A stretch of 64,000 nucleotides of DNA from Enterobacteriaceae bacterium UBA7338 (GCA_002480085.1 DKPJ01000009.1:352908-416907), one strand, 5' to 3'. Shown: positions 17,640-26,585, counted from the stretch's first letter. Numbers and translations are program-made. The notes: generated from the letters alone by a model not told the origin.

Positions 17640-18924
17640 GAGCTTCGCAGGGGTCGTGCTTTACGCATTAAAACCAGCTTCTCATCATAAAAAAGATCCG
17701 ATAGTAATTGGCGGGAACATGGATGGAAGCGATGTCGGAGAGTTGATTGCAGAATTCAATGCGACTAAAACGCTTCGCACGGATGTTGCTAAACCTGTCT
17801 GGCACAATTCGCTTCGCTTGCCGAAAAACGAAGCGCTGACAGATGCTCAGTGGTCAGGGATTGCTGATGATTACATGTCCCGAATGGGCTTCTCTGAAAC
17901 GCACCTCAGATGCTATGTCCTTCATGATGATGCGGCCGGCCAGCACATCCACATTATTGCCAGTCGTATAGATCTATCCAATAGAAGTCTTTACTTGGGC
18001 AAAAATGAAAACCTCATCAGCACCCGTATCATCCAACAGTTAGAAATAGATCACCATCTGACCAAAACCAAAGGGCCAGAATCGGTAGCATCACCATACC
18101 CAGCTTCGCTATCCAGAAAATCCCCGCCCCAAAAACCGATAATCGCGATACCGAAGCCTAAAAAGCTATCGCGTAACGAAGCGATGATGGAGAAGTATAA
18201 AGGAGAGCTATCACCCAAATCGGTTATTCAGGAAGCCCTGGAAGCATTACTTGTCGATAAACCATCCACCACTGATTTTGTGATGCAGCTTGCCGCCAAC
18301 AATATCAAAGCGCTTCCGAATATTGCCTCAACAGGGAAAATGAATGGGTTTTCATTAGAATATCAGGGGATTGCTTTCAAAGCTTCGCAGTTAGGTAAAG
18401 GTTATTCCTGGTCTGCCTTACAAAACAGGCTAGATTACCAGCCGGAACGCGACAATGCTTTCCTGTTTGCATTGAAAATGCCCTCAGTCAGTAAGGCATC
18501 GGTTAGCGAAGCGCCTGATAGTGCCATAGCAACACATCCACATGAAATCACAACAACGGAAGCTAACAGCCCCATAGCAGCGCTTATCCATGATAACAGT
18601 GCTGGTCAGGACGAATACACTAACGCTTCAGTCAAACCGATTCACTTAGAAGCAGGTGCTGGTGCTCAAGAAGCGTTTGCAACCGAAGAGTTAAAAGTAG
18701 CGCCCAAGCGAAGCTATGCAGTGTCAGCGTTCAGGTGGTTGGAATACATCCCCTACCTCGATGTAATTTATCGTATGTTGAAAAACCTCAAAATCCCCCC
18801 CCTTAAACGCCTTCGAAAACACAAAACCATCACTGGCGTGAGAATGATAGAGATAACATCATCACCCCCCAAAACTGCCATTGAAACACCACATAAATCG
18901 CATAGAGCTTCGCTTTCAATGTAG
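17608..18924 (+). CDS. Relaxase / mobilization nuclease
   Basis: 438 residues. The N-terminal 125 residues form the nuclease: the catalytic tyrosine is probably Tyr19 (AGVVLYAL), followed by VWHNSLR (His66) and the metal-binding HIHIIASR (His113, His115), the MOB three-histidine pattern. It would cut oriT and lead the DNA strand to a helper conjugation system. Beyond residue 300 the sequence is low in complexity and ends with a basic segment. A run of nine C at about 18795-18803 near the 3' end could slip. SD GGAG lies about 9 nt before ATG 17608, within the mobC-like gene. The class is probably MOBP, but I cannot fix the subfamily. Confidence 0.8.
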   Translation: MKGMQKIRRGKSFAGVVLYALKPASHHKKDPIVIGGNMDGSDVGELIAEFNATKTLRTDVAKPVWHNSLRLPKNEALTDAQWSGIADDYMSRMGFSETHLRCYVLHDDAAGQHIHIIASRIDLSNRSLYLGKNENLISTRIIQQLEIDHHLTKTKGPESVASPYPASLSRKSPPQKPIIAIPKPKKLSRNEAMMEKYKGELSPKSVIQEALEALLVDKPSTTDFVMQLAANNIKALPNIASTGKMNGFSLEYQGIAFKASQLGKGYSWSALQNRLDYQPERDNAFLFALKMPSVSKASVSEAPDSAIATHPHEITTTEANSPIAALIHDNSAGQDEYTNASVKPIHLEAGAGAQEAFATEELKVAPKRSYAVSAFRWLEYIPYLDVIYRMLKNLKIPPLKRLRKHKTITGVRMIEITSSPPKTAIETPHKSHRASLSM

Positions 18925-18933
18925 GGCTGGCAA
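18921..18933 (+). repeat. 13-bp direct repeat, right copy
   Basis: Second GTAGGGCTGGCAA; it overlaps the relaxase stop codon (TAG at 18922-18924). Confidence 0.5.
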
Positions 18934-18946
18934 GCCTTTTTTGATA
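18924..18946 (+). terminator. Short stem plus T run after the relaxase
   Basis: GGCT / AGCC with a 4-nt loop, followed by six T (18935-18940). The stem is weak, but position and T run suit a terminator. Confidence 0.45.
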
Positions 18947-19230
18947 GATAAAGGCCAATAAATTGATCGTTTATACCGATCGATATTCTAATGCTAATAG
19001 CCTAAAACTATCATTAATCTTTAATCGATCGGTACAAGTGATTTGCCTTTCCTGTAAACCCAGTCAAAATGTGATTTCACACAAAAAAAATATAACAGAC
19101 TGATTTAACTAGCCTATTTACGTATTCAACTAACATGCAGGTTTTGAAATGGCAGATACCATCTCATCTGTAGTCCCTGATTTCTTCATACATCGAATAT
19201 GAATTTAACATCTAACACAAAGGAACTTGT
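18925..19230. other. Intergenic region with a structured inverted repeat
   Basis: About 300 bp without a gene. TACCGATCGAT (18974-18984) and ATCGATCGGTA (19024-19034) are perfect 11-bp inverted repeats 39 bp apart. Between them TAATG..ATAG and CTAT.CATTA can pair to extend the stem. It may be an operator, a recombination or transfer site, or a small RNA. Confidence 0.5.
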
Positions 19231-19896
19231 ATGAGCATCTCCACCACGAAACGCCGCAATGAAGAAGTCAACGTTGGTCTTTCTGATCGTCGGAAAGCAG
19301 AGATTACAGCCCCAACGTTTGATCTGTTTGGTGAAACTTACACGTTTGTTAAGACTTTCTCTGGCACTGTAATTAATTCCAACCCAAGCAATAATCAGAT
19401 CTGGGTAAAAACCGACGCTGGGGATGAGAAGCAGATTTCCGACTATGGTATCCCCTTCAGAAGTTCACACACTATTTATAAATACGAGCTGCACCAGTAT
19501 AGTGAGGATGGTTCGTATAACGTGTATAAAGATGCACTTATCGTTAATAAGAACACGGGAGAACATGAAGTAAACTTAAACAGGAAAAAAGTTGTCATCC
19601 CCGCTTTTCTGACAATGCTGTTCCATAATGCTTCTACAGCATCGTATTACAGAGCAATGCCTGTTTCGAAACTATTCTCTATTGTTTTCATTTTACTTTG
19701 TGCTGCTGCACTTATTTCATTTCTCACATTGCCTTGGGGCTTTAAAGATGGATATGTGTGGGATGAGCACAAGTATATGTGGCTCACATATTTCCTATCA
19801 AGGATCGGAAGCTTCGTTTGTATCAAATGGATTAAAAGAAGAAGCGCTAGATTTGATCATGAAATCAGAAATCTTATCGATTTAGTAAAAAAATAA
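19231..19896 (+). CDS. Hypothetical membrane protein of the island
   Basis: 221 residues. The first 110 are soluble, beta-rich and polar (FGETYTFVKTFSGTVIN, GDEKQISDYG). Two hydrophobic segments follow (about 149-168 and 183-198) and then a basic tail. I recognise no family. SD AAAGGAAC precedes ATG 19231, and a strong terminator follows, so it is transcribed alone. It contains one GCTTCG motif. Confidence 0.6.
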   Translation: MSISTTKRRNEEVNVGLSDRRKAEITAPTFDLFGETYTFVKTFSGTVINSNPSNNQIWVKTDAGDEKQISDYGIPFRSSHTIYKYELHQYSEDGSYNVYKDALIVNKNTGEHEVNLNRKKVVIPAFLTMLFHNASTASYYRAMPVSKLFSIVFILLCAAALISFLTLPWGFKDGYVWDEHKYMWLTYFLSRIGSFVCIKWIKRRSARFDHEIRNLIDLVKK

Positions 19897-19918
19897 AAAA
19901 TATAAGCAACAAAGAGTT

Positions 19919-19946
19919 AGCCCGTAGATTCCTACTACGGGCTTTT
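19919..19946. terminator. Bidirectional rho-independent terminator
   Basis: AGCCCGTAG (19919-19927) pairs with CTACGGGCT (19935-19943), followed by TTTT on the plus strand. It separates the converging genes at 19231 and 19954. Confidence 0.8.
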
Positions 19947-19953
19947 AAAATAA

Positions 19954-20367
19954 TTACAATCCATATTTTCTTTTCTTCTCTTTGATGGATAACGATCTTT
20001 TTAGGGTCGAAGCATCATATTTCCTTTTCTCATTAGCATAGACTTTCTCTGTTCGGCTACCATTACTGACTATAAAGTTAATCAATGAAGAACATACATT
20101 TTTCATACGCTCTTTGTTGATCAAATCATCATCCAGTTTATTTATATGACTATAATATGAAAGTAGCAGAAAGGTTAAAACAACCTCCCTGTTGGAGAAG
20201 GTCATTTTTTCGATACCACTTTGGTATTTGATATAAAATCCTGCACAAAAAAGATATGATTGTTCGATAATTCGTTGCTCTGAGAAACCAGATTCAGCGA
20301 GTTTATCAACGAATCGATCAAGCAGTAATAGATACCTTTCCATTAAGTTAATATTTGTTTTATCCAT
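19954..20367 (-). CDS. Hypothetical helical protein downstream of the recombinase set
   Basis: 137 residues from MDKTNINLMERY. It is all-helical in appearance, with a lysine/arginine-rich end (KEKKRKYGL). I chose ATG 20367 because AAGGA lies 8 nt upstream; upstream in-frame codons add an unlikely extension. It lies 97 bp after the accessory gene of the recombinase trio on the same strand, so it may be part of that element. No family recognised. Confidence 0.5.
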   Translation of the reverse strand: MDKTNINLMERYLLLLDRFVDKLAESGFSEQRIIEQSYLFCAGFYIKYQSGIEKMTFSNREVVLTFLLLSYYSHINKLDDDLINKERMKNVCSSLINFIVSNGSRTEKVYANEKRKYDASTLKRSLSIKEKKRKYGL

Positions 20368-20464
20368 AATATGCATCCTTGCAATAGTGAAATTTTGTCG
20401 TCCTGACAAGAAAATAAATAACATAATATTTTACCATGTCAATAGCTAAAACCTATCAATTCTA

Positions 20465-20863
20465 TTAAAGGTATTTTGCAGGTAATGGATTATTAAGTTC
20501 TTCAATCGTTATTTGTTTAAGGTGAGCATTATAAAGCCACACTTTGAACTGTTCTAAATAGCGTTCATTTAATGCCTTCAAAGCTTCATTTTCTGCTTCA
20601 AGTCTTCTAATTCGTTGAGAAGCCACTTTTAAATTAGCAGGTTTTACAGTGTGTATTGCACCAGATTTGATAGTGGCTTTTTTCACACTGAAGCTTTCTG
20701 CAATCCTTACATGACTACTTAAGGATTGTCTTGATGGTCTTTTCCCAATAATCCTTACTAACCTGTCGCACAAAGCGTCCCAAGTTAGTTTTTCATCTAT
20801 AGACCATGTGTTAATAACATCTACAATCTTCTTCTCATGATAACCATTTATATGCTTAGCCAT
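20465..20863 (-). CDS. Small coiled-coil accessory protein of the recombinase trio (TnpC-like)
   Basis: 132 residues. The N-terminal half has a small helical domain (RPSRQSLSSHVRIAESF). The C-terminal half has a heptad-like coil (ASQRIRRLEAENEALKALN), then an aromatic EQFKVWLYNAH. This layout resembles Tn554 TnpC and the fourth small ORF of some recombinase-in-trio elements, which assist transposition or orient integration. Its ATG immediately follows the TAA of the preceding recombinase, with SD AAGGAG inside that gene, so it is coupled to it. Confidence 0.65.
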   Translation of the reverse strand: MAKHINGYHEKKIVDVINTWSIDEKLTWDALCDRLVRIIGKRPSRQSLSSHVRIAESFSVKKATIKSGAIHTVKPANLKVASQRIRRLEAENEALKALNERYLEQFKVWLYNAHLKQITIEELNNPLPAKYL

Positions 20864-22495
20864 TTATTCTCCTTTTTTTATTCTCTTATGGAATTCATAC
20901 CATCTATCAGCATTTATGTTCCCATCATTTTTATCATACAGTGTTCTTTTTAAAATTTTATCGTGAATGTTTGAAATCGTTTCGTTATCTAAACCAGAAT
21001 TCTCAATCGGATAATGTTCACACGGCTTAAACGCATATGAGTGCTTGCAGTAGCCATGTTTTGATACAAGTACTGCACCACTACTAAGTGAATCAAACTC
21101 GTCAAGATCCACCACTGGAATATCCTTTTTTCTGTGCTCATTAACACACACTGATAACTTTTGTTCTCTTATTGCTTTAGACATTTGAAGATGCGATCTG
21201 TGGTCATAAGAAACATTTTGAGAAATAAGCTTACGTCCAGACCAGCGAGCAATACTAAATTCATCCATACCATTTATTTGAGCAAATGTGTTAAGAAGAT
21301 GCCTCAGTTGATGTGTTCTCAGCAAATATGGGCTACCATCTTCATTTATATAACCATGTCTTTTAAAGATATTAAAATGTCCTTTTATATAATCAGAATC
21401 AACAATGTCAGTTTTAAAAAAACTCATTGTAGGTCTGAATAACTTATCTAACATTTTCTTTTTGTTTTGATTTAACTGTCCTTCAGTTAACAAGCAAAGC
21501 GCATTAGAATATTCAATTTTCTTCTCTCTATCATACCAAGGGAAATCTTGAGGTATATTCTCTTTAAGGGTTCCCATCGTTGAATTAGAGTGATTTTTCT
21601 GAATTTCAGCAGCCAATAACCTCGCTTGACTTGATAATTCTTTTAATCTGGTAATTGCCTTTTTAGCTACAGGTATCATTAGAGTTGGAATCCATTTTAT
21701 ATTACCTTCATACCCTTTTGCTGAAAAAAATCTCAAACCGTATCTTTGAATGCCCTTTCCATCACATTCTGTAATTTCACAATCCGCTGGCAAAGCTAAA
21801 ATTTCTGATATCCTACTCGGTGCGCACATAAGTAAAGCAAGCACAGATGTAGTAAATATGTCTCTTAAAGATAATTGTTCATCCCTCTTTGAAAAAATCT
21901 CAGCAATCGCAATAACTGATTTGATATCAGGCAATCTAGAATGGCCTTCCAGTGTAGAATCATAACCAGTCCAAGACTGAGTAATCCTATACCTAATTGG
22001 GTTTACCCAAAATAAATAAGATAAATTAGTCATGTTATTATCACTTAGAAATGAACTCAATTTCTCAAGTTCTTTTCCAATAGAAAATGCGTGTGCTTTA
22101 GAATACTTTTCAGAGGCTATTCTTATGCATTCATCAAAAACTGAATTGTTGCAATAGCTTACATTAGCTTCCATATTGATTTTCAGTAAAACGAATTCTA
22201 CAATCTTCAACATTGATAATGTTGAGTGTTTCGTCTTAGCTTTATTGAATGAATGCACATGCAACATATATGCTTTAGCAAAATTAATAAAACTATCATC
22301 TAAGCGTTCCTTGCTGCTGAGGTTGTTTTTTAAGTTAAACTTAGTAAATCTATATAAACCTTTCCATTTATTGCTTTCCCAGGAAGTTGTTAAATTATTA
22401 TTAGAAATGGTATCCTTACAAAACTCGATGAACTTAATAATATTATAGTGTGGGTTGTTTATATTACTTGGTTCAAAAATAAATATATTATTCAT
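20864..22495 (-). CDS. Tyrosine recombinase, third of trio (TnpB-like)
   Basis: 543 residues. The catalytic core shows CAPSRISEIL (first Arg), HQLRHLLNTFAQ (His-x-x-Arg), a Trp in SIARWSGRK and the nucleophile Tyr in SQNVSYDHRS. It is longer than ordinary integrases, as Tn554 TnpB is, with an extended N-terminus and a Cys/His-bearing tail (GYCKHSYAFKPCEHYP) that could bind zinc. Its start overlaps the preceding recombinase stop as TAATG. Confidence 0.85.
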   Translation of the reverse strand: MNNIFIFEPSNINNPHYNIIKFIEFCKDTISNNNLTTSWESNKWKGLYRFTKFNLKNNLSSKERLDDSFINFAKAYMLHVHSFNKAKTKHSTLSMLKIVEFVLLKINMEANVSYCNNSVFDECIRIASEKYSKAHAFSIGKELEKLSSFLSDNNMTNLSYLFWVNPIRYRITQSWTGYDSTLEGHSRLPDIKSVIAIAEIFSKRDEQLSLRDIFTTSVLALLMCAPSRISEILALPADCEITECDGKGIQRYGLRFFSAKGYEGNIKWIPTLMIPVAKKAITRLKELSSQARLLAAEIQKNHSNSTMGTLKENIPQDFPWYDREKKIEYSNALCLLTEGQLNQNKKKMLDKLFRPTMSFFKTDIVDSDYIKGHFNIFKRHGYINEDGSPYLLRTHQLRHLLNTFAQINGMDEFSIARWSGRKLISQNVSYDHRSHLQMSKAIREQKLSVCVNEHRKKDIPVVDLDEFDSLSSGAVLVSKHGYCKHSYAFKPCEHYPIENSGLDNETISNIHDKILKRTLYDKNDGNINADRWYEFHKRIKKGE

Positions 22496-23805
22496 TATGT
22501 TCTCCAGGGGTTGAATTTTTTACAAGATAAACATTTAAATTCCTCTTTCGTATCTTCTAATAATAAAAATGAATCTAAAACATACTTGATAAAAAAGTTC
22601 TTGTTTTCATCAATCTCTACGCCCATAAGTATATTAGATAAGGGGTTAAAAAATGCACTTAGTTTCTTATCGATATCATAAACACTGTCAGGATTATTTT
22701 TTATATAAATCATAGAAGAGTTTGCTGATTTATGATCTAACGCTTTAGCAATCACCTCAATTGAGGCTCCTTCATTAGCCAGTCGACTCCCTAATGTATA
22801 TCTGAATCTTCTGGCATTAAGCTCTATATAGCTGTTAGTCCTTTCTGATCTAACATCGAATTTTGAAGGAAAGCGTTTTAATAGCTTTGACATGACTGAA
22901 TTTTTCATATGGAAAAAATCTGTTGTTAAATCAGATAGAAACTCCTCAATTATTTTTATTTCCGTAATCTTGTCTAAATCCATGAAGATTGGCAATTCGC
23001 CTCTATAGTTATTAATCCCAACACTAAATTTATCTTCTACAAACACCTGATTTTCATCAATTAGCATTGATAAGCTGTCATACAAAAACTTTTCTATCAT
23101 TACCATGTTAAATTCATTTCTGAATGATTTCCTTTGTTTTACTTTTGGTACATTTAAAAAATACCCTTTCTCATTTTTAATGAGATCCTTAGCTTTTAGA
23201 GAGATTAATTGTAATGGCCTTCTTCCTGTTATTGCCAACAGAAGAATATAACAATATAAGAAGCGTTGAATTTTCTTCTGAAGATAAAATTTGCTAACAG
23301 AGTTAAGGATATAATTTAGTTCCGTTTCAGTTAAAGGTCCTTTATTTGGATCTCGTCTTTTAACTGCCTCTCCTGTTTGGTTTGGAATTATTTTTATTTT
23401 CTCCAACATTCTAAGGGCAGTCGCTTCTACTCCAGGGTAATTGAGTTTTTTCCATTTAGTGATGAAGGCCTTAACTATGTTTAGCTTGTAGTTTCTCGCT
23501 GAACCTAAATAAACATTCAATTGATATATGGCTTTGCCATCAATAGTATCGATAGTCATCGCACCAAACCACTTATAAAATAGATTGTTAATACTTTGAA
23601 TATAAAAAGAACTATATTCAGACGCATAGTAAGCCAATGTTTTTAAGTAGCTAAGTTTCATTTTTGTAGGCATTCTATCTACAACTTTATGAGGGTATAC
23701 GCAGTTTTCTTTATCCAGTTGCCATTTCTTATCTGACAGTTTGAAACTATACCTGTTCATCTTAGCAAAAAAGATTTGCTCACTTTCAATACATTTGTTT
23801 TCCAT
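22495..23805 (-). CDS. Tyrosine recombinase, second of trio
   Basis: 436 residues from ATG 23805, preceded by GGAG and beginning 1 nt after the stop of the first recombinase. A GTG four codons earlier is less likely. Active-site elements are AITGRRPLQLI (first Arg), NARRFRYTLGSRL (second Arg, with the usual His replaced), ALDHKSANS (His) and the Tyr in MIYIKN. The missing His in the H-x-x-R box suggests an unusual or less active recombinase. The C-terminus has a CLSCKKF pair of cysteines. Confidence 0.82.
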   Translation of the reverse strand: MENKCIESEQIFFAKMNRYSFKLSDKKWQLDKENCVYPHKVVDRMPTKMKLSYLKTLAYYASEYSSFYIQSINNLFYKWFGAMTIDTIDGKAIYQLNVYLGSARNYKLNIVKAFITKWKKLNYPGVEATALRMLEKIKIIPNQTGEAVKRRDPNKGPLTETELNYILNSVSKFYLQKKIQRFLYCYILLLAITGRRPLQLISLKAKDLIKNEKGYFLNVPKVKQRKSFRNEFNMVMIEKFLYDSLSMLIDENQVFVEDKFSVGINNYRGELPIFMDLDKITEIKIIEEFLSDLTTDFFHMKNSVMSKLLKRFPSKFDVRSERTNSYIELNARRFRYTLGSRLANEGASIEVIAKALDHKSANSSMIYIKNNPDSVYDIDKKLSAFFNPLSNILMGVEIDENKNFFIKYVLDSFLLLEDTKEEFKCLSCKKFNPWRT

Positions 23806-23806
23806 A

Positions 23807-25012
23807 CTAAACTCCACTAATTATTTTACTTACTGATTTATAGACCTTTAGGACGACATCCTTCTCTTGTTGAAATATATATTTATAGTTGTATCTATCA
23901 CACATTATTGACTCCTTTGACCAACCCATTAGATAATTCCTTAAATCTTTCCTTCTACTATATTCTAATTCAGCACCTTCTATTCCTTTAGAATACATAT
24001 AATTCCAAGAGTGCCTTAACCTATGGCCTGAAAGATTATATAGCTCTGGACTTGCTCGTTTCAGTGTTGATATCACCTTCTCATAAGCTGAAATGCTTAA
24101 GGGTTCTCCTGCGTTTTTTCCGGTGCAATGAGCCACCAATAAGAAATTATGCTTTTTCCTTTTTGTCATTTTTTCTCTGCTATTGCTTATGTAATCAAAA
24201 ATTTCACAGGCTAACTCATCAGATAACGGAATAACCCTTTCTCCAGTCTTTACTAATGGTTGATAAGATCTTCCATCTTCTTTTGAATCATGTCTTCTGA
24301 CTACACTTAAAGTGTTGTCTCTGAGATCAAAATCATCTATTTTAAGATTGAGCAACTCTCCAGCCCTTAAACCTAAATTTAAGAGCAAAGTAAATATTAG
24401 TCTGTTCCTGACCTGTACTTCCTTATGGAAAGGGTTTTCAATCCCGCCAATTTCCAATAGACGGAAAAGCACATTGATCTCTTCTTCGTTTAACGATTTT
24501 TCAGATATTTCATTCATATTCAATGAACTGTTTCTTGGAATATGTGCTCTGATACTTTCAATAAATACTTCTACTTCATACTTTGCATAAATCCCCTTTG
24601 ACGAATGAACTAATCCACATAACCACTTAAGGTAGCGTGAAAAAACGTGTACTCTATAACTAAAGGTTCTCTTCGCAATAAACTTATTACTTGCTGATTT
24701 TATATTTATAATTTTTTGTCTATCGAATCTTTGTTTCGCATATCTTACCAGATCATCTATTTCTGCAACACTGAGATACTTTTTAAGCTCAATTCTCTCA
24801 ACTATATTAATTTTCCTACTATCTAAGAAATTACTAAAAATTAGTAAGTTAGTTGCAACTATTTCCATAGTTGAGGCGGTTGCGCCTCTATTTCTTATGT
24901 CTGTAGTAAGAAATAGATTTTGATAGTAAGCTGGTAAATTACTATTTTTATCAAGGATCAGGCATCCTCGCTCCCCATTACTCATGATGAATTTCTTTAC
25001 TTTATATCCCAT
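23807..25012 (-). CDS. Tyrosine recombinase, first of trio (TnpA-like)
   Basis: 401 residues. It has the full catalytic set: GLRAGELLNL (Arg), GHRLRHSWNY (His-x-x-Arg), LMGWSKES (Trp) and Tyr in CDRYNYKY. A SAM-like N-terminal core-binding domain spans about 30-140. SD GAGG lies 7 nt before ATG 25012. It heads the four-gene coupled unit 25012 to 20465. The 20-bp palindrome about 125 bp upstream may be its operator or a recombination core. Confidence 0.87.
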   Translation of the reverse strand: MGYKVKKFIMSNGERGCLILDKNSNLPAYYQNLFLTTDIRNRGATASTMEIVATNLLIFSNFLDSRKINIVERIELKKYLSVAEIDDLVRYAKQRFDRQKIINIKSASNKFIAKRTFSYRVHVFSRYLKWLCGLVHSSKGIYAKYEVEVFIESIRAHIPRNSSLNMNEISEKSLNEEEINVLFRLLEIGGIENPFHKEVQVRNRLIFTLLLNLGLRAGELLNLKIDDFDLRDNTLSVVRRHDSKEDGRSYQPLVKTGERVIPLSDELACEIFDYISNSREKMTKRKKHNFLLVAHCTGKNAGEPLSISAYEKVISTLKRASPELYNLSGHRLRHSWNYMYSKGIEGAELEYSRRKDLRNYLMGWSKESIMCDRYNYKYIFQQEKDVVLKVYKSVSKIISGV

Positions 25013-25391
25013 TTTGACCTCATTCTTTACAAATTAATATCACTCTCACTTATTAAATATATTCCAATTCAAAATAATTCAAATTTTTTACAATGACTTT
25101 AGTTTATTTGGTATATATATTAATGGCTTGAAAAAATTTATTTGACGTCAAATAAACAGGTGCGGCTAGTAAATCGTATCCATACCCGATATTAAGAAAA
25201 CTATCTCTAAGTCTTATAGCAAAAGCTCTGCCAGAAAAAAGGTAAAGAATTACGTCAAATATATTCATTTTTTCAGATGCAAACTTTACAAAGCCTCTTT
25301 TTTTTTACCCACTACGTAAACTCATAAGATCTGTAAATTTCTTTTTTTAATACATTATCAATAGTTAAAAAGCGATGAAGCAGCATTTCTG
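25013..25391. other. Control region upstream of recombinase trio
   Basis: 380 bp between the trio and alpA, very AT-rich and with no gene seen. It contains the palindrome at 25137-25156 and a related half-site ACGTCAAATA near 25252-25261. Confidence 0.5.
25137..25156. promoter_or_regulatory. Perfect 20-bp palindrome (TTTATTTGAC/GTCAAATAAA)
   Basis: Every position pairs with its mirror. It lies 125 bp upstream of the first recombinase gene. A half-site recurs about 100 bp further up. It may be a dimeric-repressor operator (AlpA is the nearest regulator) or a recombinase core site. Confidence 0.6.
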
Positions 25392-25595
25392 TTAAGCGAC
25401 ATGCTTTCTTGAATTTTCGATAATTAATTGAATCCATTCATCGATTTCGCTTTCGACAAAAGCGGTAGCGCGAACACCGATCTTTACTGGCTGTGGGAAC
25501 CGATTTTGGCTGATAAGACGATAGATCCACGCTTTACCAAATCCAGTTTTCTTCATGACTTCTGGTAAACGGATGAGACGAGCTTGATTTTCCAT
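25392..25595 (-). CDS. alpA: AlpA-family excisionase/regulator
   Basis: 67 residues from MENQARLIRLPEV. It is a winged helix-turn-helix of the MerR/AlpA type: RLPEVMKKTGFGKAWIYRLI, then FPQPVKIG and AFVESEIDEWI. P4-like islands use AlpA to activate integrase transcription or to aid excision. SD AGAGGAC lies about 8 nt before ATG 25595; upstream in-frame starts lack one and exceed family length. Confidence 0.88.
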   Translation of the reverse strand: MENQARLIRLPEVMKKTGFGKAWIYRLISQNRFPQPVKIGVRATAFVESEIDEWIQLIIENSRKHVA

Positions 25596-25715
25596 ATGTA
25601 TGTCCTCTGTTGTGTCTACAGGGCTACAGTACAAATGAATTTCGAATGGATGAAGCGAGATTACGAACATCAGAGCCATCCCTGGCTCGAAACTATGAGT
25701 CTCTGGAGATTCATA

Positions 25716-26585
25716 TCACTCAGAGTCTGAGAGTTTCATAACATCCGAAACCCTCATTTCTTTAACATGCTGATTTTTATTGATAAAAAAGTTAAATTGC
25801 CTTAAAAAATCAATTTCTACAGTTTTCATTGCGAAAGGCCGATCAGCATCTCTTATATGATATCCTTGGCGAATCGCCTTATCATCATCTTCATCCGTGT
25901 ATAGCAATCGAGATAATCTGTCGTCTGACAGAAGTACTTTTTTTCTTTCTGACCATGCGAGCAAATCAAGCATAGGGATAATTCGATAGCTAATTAATTT
26001 TTTTATTGCCCCATAACCAAATCTGACTGCATCAAGTGGTGCAGGTTTAACGCCTTTTACTTTTCGCCATTGTGGTAATGATACTCGCAGGGCCTCAGCT
26101 ATCTCATCATCGCTCCCACCCGCAAGATCGATTTCTAACATAATCGTAGTAGGAAACTGTTCAGGAATTTTTTCGGAAATATATTCATTTTCAATAGTGG
26201 AATCAATTTTATATTGTTCTGTATTTGCTCTAATGAATAAAGCCTTTCTCATACAATCAAAACTGATATTTGCTATTCGATCAACAGTAGTAATAAAAAA
26301 GTATGGGGGTTGATATAATTTATTTTCGGCATCCATATAATTTAAGTGCTTCTCTTTGATAAGAAAAGGATCACCATCCAATATCTGCATATAATTTTTC
26401 AATACTGTTTTCTGCATTCCTTCTTCTATTACTGGTTTGAAAAAATAGGTTCTCGCCCATATTTCATGGTAAAGCATATTAATAGAAATGTTTTCAAACT
26501 CTCGATATTTGTCCAAATCAAACCACGTTTTCACTGCTTTGGTGTCTTCTGATGTCCAACTATTCATTTTTACCCAAGATTTCAT
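25716..26585 (-). CDS. DUF6387-like protein of P4-type islands
   Basis: 289 residues from MKSWVKMNSW. The N-terminus (WFDLDKYREFE) and the length fit DUF6387 proteins, which commonly stand between alpA and the integrase in enterobacterial islands. Function is unknown; I see no membrane segment and no catalytic motif. CGGAG about 9 nt before ATG 26585 supports this start. The family call is from memory of gene-order patterns and is moderately secure. Confidence 0.6.
   Translation of the reverse strand: MKSWVKMNSWTSEDTKAVKTWFDLDKYREFENISINMLYHEIWARTYFFKPVIEEGMQKTVLKNYMQILDGDPFLIKEKHLNYMDAENKLYQPPYFFITTVDRIANISFDCMRKALFIRANTEQYKIDSTIENEYISEKIPEQFPTTIMLEIDLAGGSDDEIAEALRVSLPQWRKVKGVKPAPLDAVRFGYGAIKKLISYRIIPMLDLLAWSERKKVLLSDDRLSRLLYTDEDDDKAIRQGYHIRDADRPFAMKTVEIDFLRQFNFFINKNQHVKEMRVSDVMKLSDSE

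Noticed and set aside
25013..25391. Gap searched for a missing fourth recombinase or promoter-proximal ORF
   Set aside because: All frames are short and AT-driven; only the palindrome stands out.
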